Below are positions 33,758-41,562 of a stretch of DNA of 64,000 nucleotides, piece after piece. Below the pieces are notes generated by a model. The model was not told where the DNA came from, did not search any database, and saw only the letters and a list, made by a program, of their open reading frames with translations. Both the position numbers and the translations under genes were made by a program. How positions within the stretch are numbered: the stretch's first letter is position 1; each line of letters starts with the position of its first letter. The stretch comes from CADCVW01 sp035644935. Lineage in GTDB: Bacteria; Pseudomonadota; Alphaproteobacteria; Sphingomonadales; Sphingomonadaceae. The DNA is taken from positions 1 through 64,000 of the forward strand of contig DASQNO010000125.1 of NCBI GenBank assembly GCA_035644935.1, given 5' to 3'.

Positions 33758-35704
33758 ATGATCACCACCATGCGTCGCGGCTCCAAATCGCCGCTGTTCC
33801 TTGGCCTGCTCGGGCTGATCGCGGTGGCGTTCGTCGTCACCGGCATCAACGCGCCCGGCACGACCGGCTTCGGCAGCGGCTTGGGAGCGGCGTCGCTGGC
33901 GAGCGTGGGCGGCGAGGACATCACGGTCGCGGAGGTGACCGACCAAGCGGAGCGGCGGCTGGCCCAGGTTCGCCAGCAGCAGCCCGAGGCGACCATAGAG
34001 CAGCTCGTCGCGTCCGGCGGCGTCGAGGAGATCATATCCGGGCTGGTGAGCCAGAAGGCGCTGCGCGCGTTCGCGGACGAGGTCGGCATGAGGGTCAGCA
34101 AGGCGCTGGTCGACGGCCAGATCGCCAGCATGCCCGCCTTCTTCGACCTTGCCGGCAAGTTCAGCGAGGATACCTACCGCGAGAAGCTGGCGGCGCAGCG
34201 GGTTACGGACGCGCAGCTGCGGGACGATCTCTACACCAGCACGCTGGCCAAGCAGTTGCTGACGCCGGTGGGCGCGGCGGCACGGGTGCCGCAGGGCGTC
34301 GCCCTGCCCTATGCCTCGATGCTGCTGGAAAGCCGCACGGGCCAGGTCGGGATCGTCCCCTCCGAGGCAGGCGGCAACGTTCCGGAGCCGACGGACGCCG
34401 AGCTGGCGACGTTCTACGGCAACAACCGGGCACGCTACGTCGTGCCCGAGCGCCGCGTGATCCGCTATGCGCTGATCGGGCCCGAGCAGGCCGGCGCCAC
34501 GCCACCGACCGAGGCGGAGATCGCTGCCTTCTACCGAGCGAACGCCGCGACGTTCGCGGGCAAGGAGACGCGCGTGCTGAGCCAGGTGGTGCTGCCTGAC
34601 GAGGCGGCGGCGCGGGCGCTGTCGGCCAAGGTGACGGGCGGGCAGAGCTTCGTGGCGGCGGCCGCGGCCGCGGGTTTCGGCGCGGGCGACATCTCGATCG
34701 GGCCGCAGGACCAGGCCTCGTTCGCGCGGCTGACGGCCGAACAGGTGGCCTCACAGGTGTTCCGCTTGGCGGAAGGCGGCGTCAGCCCGCCGCTGCGTTC
34801 GCCGCTGGGGTGGCACGTCGTGAAGGTGGACGCGATCCGGCGCGAGGCGGGCAAGTCGCTCGACGCGGCGCGCGGCGAAATCGCGACCCGGCTGGCGGCC
34901 GAGCAGTCAGCCAAGGCGCTGGAGGATTTCGTGTCGGCGATCGACAAGCAGATCGGCGACGGCGCGAGCTTCGCCGACGTCGCTACGCAGCGAAAGCTGA
35001 CCGTGGTGCAGACGCCGCCGATAACGGCGGCGGGCGCTTCTCCCGAGCAGCCGAATTTCCGCCCCGCGCCCGAGCTGACGCCGTTGCTGGCGAACGCCTT
35101 CATCGCAGAGCCCGGAGAGGACCCGAGCGTCGATGCGATCCCGGGCGCCAACCGTTACGCCATGGTTGCGGTCGATCGCATCGTGCCCGCCTCGCCGCCG
35201 CCGCTGACCGCGATCCGTGTGCGGGTGCTGGCCGATCTCAAGGTTAAGCGCGCGGCCGATCGCGCGCGGGCCTTGGCGGCGGCTATCGTCGCTAAGGTGA
35301 ATGCAGGCATGCCGATCGCGCGCGCGTTCGCCGAGGCAGGCATCCGTAGCGGCGCGCCGCGTGCGATCACCGCCCGCCGCATCGACGTGGCACGCGCGAA
35401 CCAGCAGATCCCGCCACCGATCCAGATGCTGTTCAGCCTGCCGCAGGGCCGCGCCCGGTTGCTCGCGGCGCCAGGGGACGCGGGATATTTCGTGGTCTTC
35501 CTGGAGCGGGTCGCCAGGGGCGACGCGGCGACGTCGCCCGGCCTGATCGAGGCGACGCGGACCGAATTCAGCAAGATCGCCGGCCAGGAATATGTGGAGC
35601 AGTTCGTCGGCGCAATTCGCGGAAGCCGCAAGGTCGTTCGCGACCAGGCAGCGATCACGCGGCTGAAGAGCCAGCTGAACGGCACCGCCACACCGACGCG
35701 TTAG
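33758..35704 (+). CDS. ppiD: SurA/PpiD-type peptidyl-prolyl isomerase
   Basis: 648 residues anchored by one N-terminal membrane helix (SPLFLGLLGLIAVAFVVTGI, about 11-32), with a periplasmic chaperone-like SurA_N region (about 60-230) and a parvulin PPIC domain (about 245-360) containing VLSQVVLPDEAAA and SPLGWHVVKV. This is the PpiD layout: a membrane-bound foldase near the Sec exit. The ATG at 33758 is preferred; Met at 33770 is close by. In sphingomonads this gene typically precedes trpE; here trpG follows after 11 bases. Confidence 0.9.
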   Translation: MITTMRRGSKSPLFLGLLGLIAVAFVVTGINAPGTTGFGSGLGAASLASVGGEDITVAEVTDQAERRLAQVRQQQPEATIEQLVASGGVEEIISGLVSQKALRAFADEVGMRVSKALVDGQIASMPAFFDLAGKFSEDTYREKLAAQRVTDAQLRDDLYTSTLAKQLLTPVGAAARVPQGVALPYASMLLESRTGQVGIVPSEAGGNVPEPTDAELATFYGNNRARYVVPERRVIRYALIGPEQAGATPPTEAEIAAFYRANAATFAGKETRVLSQVVLPDEAAARALSAKVTGGQSFVAAAAAAGFGAGDISIGPQDQASFARLTAEQVASQVFRLAEGGVSPPLRSPLGWHVVKVDAIRREAGKSLDAARGEIATRLAAEQSAKALEDFVSAIDKQIGDGASFADVATQRKLTVVQTPPITAAGASPEQPNFRPAPELTPLLANAFIAEPGEDPSVDAIPGANRYAMVAVDRIVPASPPPLTAIRVRVLADLKVKRAADRARALAAAIVAKVNAGMPIARAFAEAGIRSGAPRAITARRIDVARANQQIPPPIQMLFSLPQGRARLLAAPGDAGYFVVFLERVARGDAATSPGLIEATRTEFSKIAGQEYVEQFVGAIRGSRKVVRDQAAITRLKSQLNGTATPTR

Positions 35705-35715
35705 GCCGCATCGGC

Positions 35716-36306
35716 ATGCGGGTGCTGGTGATCGACAATTACGACAGCTTCACCTGGAACCTGGTTCACTACCTTTCCGAGCTTGGCGGGGACGTCACGG
35801 TCGTCCGCAACGACGCGCCCGGGGCGGAGGAGGCTATCCTGGAAGCCGATGCGGTGGTGATCTCGCCGGGGCCGGGCGATCCCGACGGTGCCGGCGTGTC
35901 GCTCCCCGTCGTGGCGGCATGCGCGGCGGCACGTCGGCCGCTGCTGGGTGTGTGCCTGGGGCATCAGGCGATTGCGCAGGCATTCGGCGGCCGCATCGCG
36001 CGGGCGGATCGGGTGATGCACGGCAAGACATCGGTCGTCGCGCATGGCAGCGGCGGGCTGTTCGACGGGGTGCCGTCCCCGATGCAGGTCGCACGCTACC
36101 ACTCGCTTGCGGTAACGACGGAAGGCCTGCCCTCGCCCCTGCGGGTGACCGCCACGGCGGAGGACGGCACGATCATGGCGCTGACCCACCGCGTACTGCC
36201 GATCCATGGCGTCCAGTTCCATCCCGAGAGCATCGCGACCGAACATGGCCACCGACTGCTGAGCAACTTCCTGCGACTTGCGGCCGCCGAAAACGAAAGC
36301 GCTTGA
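35716..36306 (+). CDS. trpG: Anthranilate / aminodeoxychorismate synthase glutaminase subunit
   Basis: A 196-residue class I glutamine amidotransferase. The Cys nucleophile is Cys80 in GVCLGHQAI, the oxyanion motif is SPGPGDPD, and the catalytic His/Glu pair is in VQFHPESI. TrpG and PabA cannot be separated by sequence alone, and many bacteria use one for both. No trpE, trpD or trpC flanks it. The start is 11 bases after the ppiD stop. Its stop codon overlaps the -35 box of the lexA promoter. Confidence 0.88.
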   Translation: MRVLVIDNYDSFTWNLVHYLSELGGDVTVVRNDAPGAEEAILEADAVVISPGPGDPDGAGVSLPVVAACAAARRPLLGVCLGHQAIAQAFGGRIARADRVMHGKTSVVAHGSGGLFDGVPSPMQVARYHSLAVTTEGLPSPLRVTATAEDGTIMALTHRVLPIHGVQFHPESIATEHGHRLLSNFLRLAAAENESA

Positions 36307-36346
36307 CAAGCAGGACAAGGGTTGCCCATACGTTCCGCGTTCGTTC
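36303..36346 (+). promoter_or_regulatory. lexA promoter with SOS operator (GTTC-N7-GTTC)
   Basis: TTGACA (36303-36308) and CCATAC (36326-36331) are 17 bases apart. Immediately downstream lies GTTC-CGCGTTC-GTTC (36332-36346), an exact copy of the alphaproteobacterial LexA direct-repeat operator. It is 18 bases before the lexA start codon, so LexA represses itself here. Confidence 0.88.
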
Positions 36347-36364
36347 TTCCCCGAAAGGCCAGCG

Positions 36365-37027
36365 ATGCTGACAACCAAGCAACATCAGCTGCTATGCTTC
36401 ATTCACGAACGTCTCGGCGACACGGGCGTGTCGCCATCGTTCGAGGAGATGAAGGAAGCGCTGGACCTCAAGTCGAAGTCGGGCGTGCACCGGCTGATCT
36501 CGGCTCTCGAGGAGCGATCGTTCATCCGCCGCCTGCCCAATCGCGCACGCGCGTTGGAGGTGATGCGCATGCCTGAGCGCACGCCGGTCGCCGCCGGCGC
36601 GGCCAAGCCGCTCATCAAGCCCAAGACGCTGCCGATTGCCGCCAACGACGTCATCGAGCTGCCGCTGCACGGCCGCATTGCCGCAGGGCTGCCGATCGAG
36701 GCGATCGAAGGCCATTCCAGCCTGATGGTGCCGGCGGCGCTGCTGGGCCCGGGTGAGCATTATGCGCTGGAAGTTGCCGGTGACTCGATGGTCGAAGAGG
36801 GCATATTGGACGGCGACTACGCGCTGGTGCGCAAGACGGACACGGCGCGCGACGGCGAGATCGTGGTGGCGTTGATCGACGACAGCGAGGCGACGCTGAA
36901 GACCTTCCGCCGCGAAGGCCAGATGATCCGCCTCGACCCCGCCAATCGCAATTACGCGCCCCAGCGTTATTCGCCTGAGCAGGTTCGCATTCAGGGTCGC
37001 TTGTCCGGCCTCCTGCGCCGCTACTGA
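36365..37027 (+). CDS. lexA: LexA SOS repressor
   Basis: 220 residues with an N-terminal winged helix (LLCFIHERLGDTGVSPSFEEM) and a C-terminal S24 autoprotease. The self-cleavage bond is Ala107-Gly108 in IAAGLPIE, the catalytic Ser is S141 (GDSMVEEG) and the Lys is K178 (ATLKTF). RecA filaments trigger cleavage after DNA damage. A GTTC-N7-GTTC operator precedes the ATG at 36365. The neighbouring comEC-gltX-gltA genes are the usual sphingomonad context, but moeA, normally just upstream, is missing. Confidence 0.97.
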   Translation: MLTTKQHQLLCFIHERLGDTGVSPSFEEMKEALDLKSKSGVHRLISALEERSFIRRLPNRARALEVMRMPERTPVAAGAAKPLIKPKTLPIAANDVIELPLHGRIAAGLPIEAIEGHSSLMVPAALLGPGEHYALEVAGDSMVEEGILDGDYALVRKTDTARDGEIVVALIDDSEATLKTFRREGQMIRLDPANRNYAPQRYSPEQVRIQGRLSGLLRRY

Positions 37028-37034
37028 GCCGGTA

Positions 37035-37373
37035 ATGGCGCGGCTGAACTATGTGGAGCTGCCCACGGGCGAGTTGGGGTCGTCCAAGGCGTTCTACGAA
37101 GCCGCGTTCGGGTGGACGATGACGTCCTTCGGACGCAGCTACGCCGCGACGACAAGCGGTGATACGGACGTCGGGTTGCAGGCCGATCCGTCGGAGGCGA
37201 GCGCAGCGCCCCTGCCGGTGATCGAAGTCGAACACCTTGAAGCAGCCTTAGACAATGTGCGCGCCGCCAGCGGTACGATCGTGCGGCCGATCTTCGCGTT
37301 TCCGGGTGGCCGGCGGTTCCACTTCGTCGATCCGGGCGGCAACGAACTGGCGGCGGTGACCCCCAGCCGCTGA
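37035..37373 (+). CDS. VOC-family (glyoxalase-like) protein
   Basis: 112 residues: one vicinal-oxygen-chelate module of paired beta-alpha-beta-beta-beta units, with the N-terminal YVELPTGELGSSKAFYEAAFGW and the C-terminal FHFVDPGGNELAAV typical of small antibiotic-resistance/glyoxalase-like members. A Glu near the end (GNELA) is the usual metal ligand. The substrate is not predictable. It begins seven bases after the lexA stop and may be co-transcribed with it. Confidence 0.85.
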   Translation: MARLNYVELPTGELGSSKAFYEAAFGWTMTSFGRSYAATTSGDTDVGLQADPSEASAAPLPVIEVEHLEAALDNVRAASGTIVRPIFAFPGGRRFHFVDPGGNELAAVTPSR

Positions 37374-37394
37374 CTTCGCCGGCAAGCGAGTTCG

Positions 37395-37823
37395 TCAGGC
37401 GCTCGGCACGAACTTCAGCGTTCCAAGCGTTCTCAGTTTACCGGCGGGATCGTCGGCGGGGTGGTGAATGCCGTCGACAACGAGCACCTCGGCGAAATCG
37501 AAAGGACTGACGCCTTCGAGGCAGGCGGCGTTGATCCCGAACTGGCGCGGGTCCGAGCGTCGGTGATGGTGCGTATAGATGCCGCAAATCGAACAGAAGA
37601 AATGTGACGCGGCCAGGGTGTTGAACCGGTAGACGCTGAGCGTCTCCTCGCCCGCGAGCAGTTCCAGACCGTCCAGCGCCGCGGACACCGCCACGGCCCC
37701 GCGCATCCGGCAGTAAGAGCAGTTGCAGCGACGGGCGGTGTGGAGGCCGTTCACCAAGCGGACGCGGAAGCGGACCGTTCCACAGTGGCAGGCGCCGTTG
37801 ATCGTGGCGGGGTCGGGTTCCAA
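37395..37823 (-). CDS. GFA-family zinc protein (glutathione-dependent formaldehyde-activating-like)
   Basis: 142 residues with the zinc-binding cysteine sets of the GFA/CENP-V fold: ACHCGTVRF, RRCNCSYCRM and FFCSICGIY. Members are annotated as formaldehyde-activating enzymes, but most have unknown substrates. The start is probably the TTG at 37823: it follows AAGGAGAAGGAG by six bases and the family motif NGACHCG begins eight residues later. An in-frame ATG at 37952 would add 43 low-complexity residues. Confidence 0.83.
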   Translation of the reverse strand: MEPDPATINGACHCGTVRFRVRLVNGLHTARRCNCSYCRMRGAVAVSAALDGLELLAGEETLSVYRFNTLAASHFFCSICGIYTHHHRRSDPRQFGINAACLEGVSPFDFAEVLVVDGIHHPADDPAGKLRTLGTLKFVPSA

Positions 37824-37920
37824 CGGCTTCTCCTTCTCCTTGGTGCGATTCCGATTGCTCAAGACGCTCGTGGACGTCGTTCCACGCCTTTGCAGCCGTG
37901 TGGATCGTGGCGAAGCAAGG

Positions 37921-38013
37921 TGGTGGAGGAGTGTCTTGCCCTTATCCGACAAGAAGCCCCTCCACCAACTTCGCTGGTCCCCCTCCCCTGCAAAAGAGGG
38001 GGAGGACAGGTCA
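37921..38013. repeat. Palindromic intergenic repeat (C/G-tract type)
   Basis: Two nested inverted repeats lie between the GFA and Mn-catalase genes: TGGTGGAGG (37921-37929) with CCTCCACCA (37959-37967), then a C-tract/G-tract hairpin (about 37977-38013) with a CTGCAAAAG loop. Similar CCCCTCCACC palindromes are common between genes in sphingomonads, from memory. It is a different type from the CCCGGC hairpins elsewhere in the window. Confidence 0.55.
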
Positions 38014-38057
38014 AGTGAGCCGAGCCGAGTGCTTGGCGGGGTGCCTGTCCGCTCGGA

Positions 38058-38924
38058 CTAGGCGATCTGCTGCGCCTGGGCGCCGCTGTCGGGGCGCGCG
38101 GGGCCGAGGTCGGGGACTTCGCCCATGGGCTCCACCTTGACCGGCTTGAACTCGCCCTTGCCGTCGAGCGAGGAACCCTCGGTCCAGCGGCCGACCGAGT
38201 AGGAGCCGTCGGTGGACGTTACGAAGAACTCGTAATTATGCTCCCGGTTCTCGGCCGCCTGCGGGAAGCTGTTGGGAATCGGCAGGCTGGCCTCACCGCC
38301 GAGTTCCTCGATGACGGATAACCATTGCTGCTGATGCATCGTGTCGCGCGCGATCAGGAAGCTCAGCATCTTCTTCATGCCCTCGTCGTGGGCGGCGTTG
38401 TAGAGCCGGACGGCGAGCACGCGGCCGGTGCTTTCGGCCGCGACGTTGCAATACATGTCGGCCGCGACGTTGCCGCTGGCGTAGACGTTGGACATGTTGA
38501 AAGGCACGCCGTCGCTATCGACGGGCATCGCCGCCATGCCCGACGAGAGTAAATTCTTCTGGATCATGCCTTCGATCTGGTGCCGGGCGCTGCCGCCGCC
38601 CATCACCGCGCCGACGACGGCGTCCTTGACGCCTTCCTCCTGCAGCTTCGTCGGCGCCTTTTCGAGGTTCAGTGCGACCGCGTGCGCGAGCATCTCGATG
38701 TGGCTGATCTCCTCGGTCGCGGTGTGGAGCAGCAGGTCGCGATATTTCGGGTCGGGCGAACGGTTGCCCCAGGCCTGGAAGAAATACTGCATGCAGACGC
38801 GGATCTCGCCCTCGACGCCGCCGATCGCCTGCTGGAGCATGCGCGCGAAGGCCGGATCGGGATTAGTGACCGAGACGGGGAACTGCAGTCGCTTGTCATG
38901 ATAATACACGGGAAGTGCCTCCAT
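38058..38924 (-). CDS. Manganese catalase
   Basis: 288 residues, normal for the dinuclear-manganese catalase family. The four-helix ferritin-like core carries ligands in GGVEGEIRVCMQYF, TEEISHIEML (Glu-Glu/His) and ARDTMHQQQW. The C-terminal tail beyond about 230 is extended and acidic. It disproportionates hydrogen peroxide without heme. The ATG at 38924 lacks a good Shine-Dalgarno, so the start is moderately certain. It lies downstream of, and on the same strand as, the TonB-dependent receptor, with 115 bases between. Confidence 0.93.
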   Translation of the reverse strand: MEALPVYYHDKRLQFPVSVTNPDPAFARMLQQAIGGVEGEIRVCMQYFFQAWGNRSPDPKYRDLLLHTATEEISHIEMLAHAVALNLEKAPTKLQEEGVKDAVVGAVMGGGSARHQIEGMIQKNLLSSGMAAMPVDSDGVPFNMSNVYASGNVAADMYCNVAAESTGRVLAVRLYNAAHDEGMKKMLSFLIARDTMHQQQWLSVIEELGGEASLPIPNSFPQAAENREHNYEFFVTSTDGSYSVGRWTEGSSLDGKGEFKPVKVEPMGEVPDLGPARPDSGAQAQQIA

Positions 38925-39039
38925 GGAGATGCGCGGCCCTGACTGGCCGGCACCCCCTCGAACGAAGCACGAAACGCGGAGTTTATTGCCGAAGCGTACC
39001 AACCATTGCTTTGACCCTATTCCGGTCTCGGTTGAGCGA

Positions 39040-41538
39040 TCAGCGCCCGCCCAAGCCGCGCCCGCGACCGCGCGTGGGAAAGAACACCTTGCGCAGGCTG
39101 ATGCGCACCGAACGGCCGATCGGATCGATGAGGTCGTCCTGGAAGTTGAGTGGGGTGAGTCCCGCGGCGTCGCGCACGCGCAGGCGGCTGTCCAGGATGT
39201 TGTCGATCGCCAGCGTGACGCGGGTGCCGCGCAACGCGGGGACGCTGCGCACCAGCTTTCCCTGCGCGCCCAGATCAGCGAACAAACGGAGGTTAAAGGT
39301 CGAGAAGGCGCCGAACGTGAGGTCGCCCACGCTGCTGGTACCCGCACCTAGCGAGTCCAAGCGGGTACCGGTCTGGTAATTGCCGGTAAAGCGCACGCCC
39401 AGTCCGTTCTTGAACGCGCCGGCCTGAAGCTCGACCTCGTGGCGCGGACGGCCGCCGCGCCCGCCGACGGCCAATCCGTCCAATAGGTCAAGTTCCGGGA
39501 CGCCTTCGCGAATCAGGATCGTGTCCTCAAAGCGCCAGGTATGGAACAGGCCAATCTGGAGATTGCCGGGACCCCGACCGCCGAAGCCCCCGCCGCGCCC
39601 GAAGCCGCCGCCGCCAAAGCGCCCGCCGCCACCGCGCGGTCCGGCACCCGCGCCGCCGCGCGCGCCTTCACCGCCGCCGCCGCGGGGCCGCGTCTCCGCC
39701 TGCCCGCCCGGCTGCGCCCCGGGCGTTCCGCCCGCGCGCGCGACCTGCCGCGCCGCACGCAACGCCGAACGGTCGGGCTCGGCGCCGAGCGGCCGGGAAT
39801 AGTTGAAGCCCCAGCGAAGCTCCTCACGGTCCGAACGCGCGAAGTTGACCGGGCGGTTGTCGATACGCAGCAGGGTGCCGGACGCATCGCGCGTGAATCG
39901 ATCGGGGAACGCCGCCTCGATCTCCGCCGTGGCGGCGGGAAAGCCCGAGATAACGTCGCGCGTGCGGCTCTTGGTGTAATCCGCTCGCAGCGTCAGGTCC
40001 GTTTCCTTCAGCGGCTTGACCGTGGCGCCGAGCTTGAAGACGCGGCGGTTGTCAGCGACCAGCGCCGCGTTGCCGCCGTCCAGCCGGGTGACCAGCACGG
40101 TTTCGCCGCGGGTGAAATCGAACACGCGGGCGAAGGGCTGTTCGATCAGGGGATCGCCCAATTGCTGAACGCTGGGCGCGCCCTCTTCCTCGGTGACGGA
40201 AGCCAGCAGGCGCAGAGCCTCGATCGGCTGCCAGTTGAGGCCGTAACCGTAGGTCGTCAGCGTACCGAAGTCGGACAGGCGTTCGACCTCCAGATTGAGG
40301 TTGGCGGACAGGGTGCCGATCGCCGCGAGCACGTCGTCGCGCGTGCTGGTCAGCGGGATGTCGAGATTGGCCTGCGCGTCGGCGCGATCGCGCGACAGGT
40401 CGGCGCTGCGGATAACGCCCAGGCGATCGCTGTCGCTGCTGAAGTCGCGCGCGGCGGCACCGACGCGAACGCTGGCGCTGACCGAACCGGCGGGCAGCGA
40501 CAGCAGCGGGCCGTTGGCGACGAACTGCCCGGCGATCGCCTGATCGACCGAGCGCGCGCGGTCCCGGACGCCGGACAGGTCGTTGCGGTCGGTCAGCGAG
40601 GCGGAGCGGTTGCGGTCGAGGCTGCCCGTGAAGGTCCAGCGCCACGGTAGGAAGTCGCCGTTCATCGACAAGCCGAGTCGCCCGACGCGGTTGCTGGAAT
40701 CGCGGGTCAGCGCCGGCCCGTCGGTGTCACCCGATCGCAGGCCGAAGCGGCTAACGCTGTCCGTTGCATCCAAGCGGGCGTCCAGTGTCGCAGACACGTC
40801 TTCGAAGAGCGTACGATTGAGCGTGCCGCCGAGCGTCAGGCGGTCGACCTGCGGCAGCAGCGTCCGGAACGCGCCGTCGTCGACCGAGCCGGCGACGCGT
40901 TCGATCTCGCGCTCGCTTTCGAACAAGGCAGAGTCGCGGCGGTATTCGGCGTCGAGGCTCCAGCGGCCGGCCTGGTCGACGCGCAGGTGGTTGAGGTCGA
41001 GCTCCAGGTTGCTGCGGCCGCCCTCGGTGGGCGCGCCGCCCTCGACCTCGGCCGTGGTGGCGCGGAAGCGGCGGCGCAGCACGATGTTGACGACGCGCTG
41101 GTCGGCGCGGAAGCCGTATTTAAGCGCGACCTCCTCGGCGAGGATATCGACGCGGTCGATCGCCTCGGGCGGCAAGTCGCGGATCTCGGAGAAGCCCGAG
41201 ATGCGGCGGCCGTTGAGCAGCACGACGGGGCTCCCTTCCCCGCGCCCCCGCCCGCTGCGGGTCTGCGGGGCCAGCGCGTCGAGAAGTTCGGCGACGCTGC
41301 CCGCGCCCAGCGCGCGCACCTCGCGGCGGTCCAGCGTGATCTCCGGCGGAATGTCGCCCACGACCGCGCCGCGCTGCCGCTGCGCGGTGACGACGATCTC
41401 TTCGCCTTCGAGATCTTCGCCCTCGTCTGCCTCGATCTCCTCGACGGCCGGCGGCGGGGCTGCGGGGGGTGCCGCCTGCTGGGCCAAGGCCGGGTGCGAA
41501 AATGCGAGCAGAACGAGGAACGGGGAGCGGCCGGGCAT
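39040..41538 (-). CDS. TonB-dependent outer-membrane receptor with Gly-rich insertion
   Basis: 832 residues: a signal ending HPALAQ, an acidic Glu-rich N-terminal segment, a TonB-box-like EEIVVTAQR, a plug domain (about 65-170; VLLNGRRISGF) and a beta barrel ending in an aromatic RKVFFPTR. A Gly/Arg-rich stretch (about 595-657, runs of GGGG separated by R and F) interrupts the barrel, probably as a surface loop. The ligand is unknown: no siderophore or maltodextrin-specific motif was seen. I chose the ATG at 41538 (AAGG upstream); GTG at 41544 is an alternative. Confidence 0.85.
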   Translation of the reverse strand: MPGRSPFLVLLAFSHPALAQQAAPPAAPPPAVEEIEADEGEDLEGEEIVVTAQRQRGAVVGDIPPEITLDRREVRALGAGSVAELLDALAPQTRSGRGRGEGSPVVLLNGRRISGFSEIRDLPPEAIDRVDILAEEVALKYGFRADQRVVNIVLRRRFRATTAEVEGGAPTEGGRSNLELDLNHLRVDQAGRWSLDAEYRRDSALFESEREIERVAGSVDDGAFRTLLPQVDRLTLGGTLNRTLFEDVSATLDARLDATDSVSRFGLRSGDTDGPALTRDSSNRVGRLGLSMNGDFLPWRWTFTGSLDRNRSASLTDRNDLSGVRDRARSVDQAIAGQFVANGPLLSLPAGSVSASVRVGAAARDFSSDSDRLGVIRSADLSRDRADAQANLDIPLTSTRDDVLAAIGTLSANLNLEVERLSDFGTLTTYGYGLNWQPIEALRLLASVTEEEGAPSVQQLGDPLIEQPFARVFDFTRGETVLVTRLDGGNAALVADNRRVFKLGATVKPLKETDLTLRADYTKSRTRDVISGFPAATAEIEAAFPDRFTRDASGTLLRIDNRPVNFARSDREELRWGFNYSRPLGAEPDRSALRAARQVARAGGTPGAQPGGQAETRPRGGGGEGARGGAGAGPRGGGGRFGGGGFGRGGGFGGRGPGNLQIGLFHTWRFEDTILIREGVPELDLLDGLAVGGRGGRPRHEVELQAGAFKNGLGVRFTGNYQTGTRLDSLGAGTSSVGDLTFGAFSTFNLRLFADLGAQGKLVRSVPALRGTRVTLAIDNILDSRLRVRDAAGLTPLNFQDDLIDPIGRSVRISLRKVFFPTRGRGRGLGGR

Positions 41539-41562
41539 GAACACCTTGCTGGTCGGAGCCGG

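Noticed and set aside
38925..39039. EcfG promoter before the Mn-catalase gene
   Set aside because: The best match is TAAAC-N16-CGTT, which loses the GG of the -35, and the GGAAT further upstream has unsuitable spacing.
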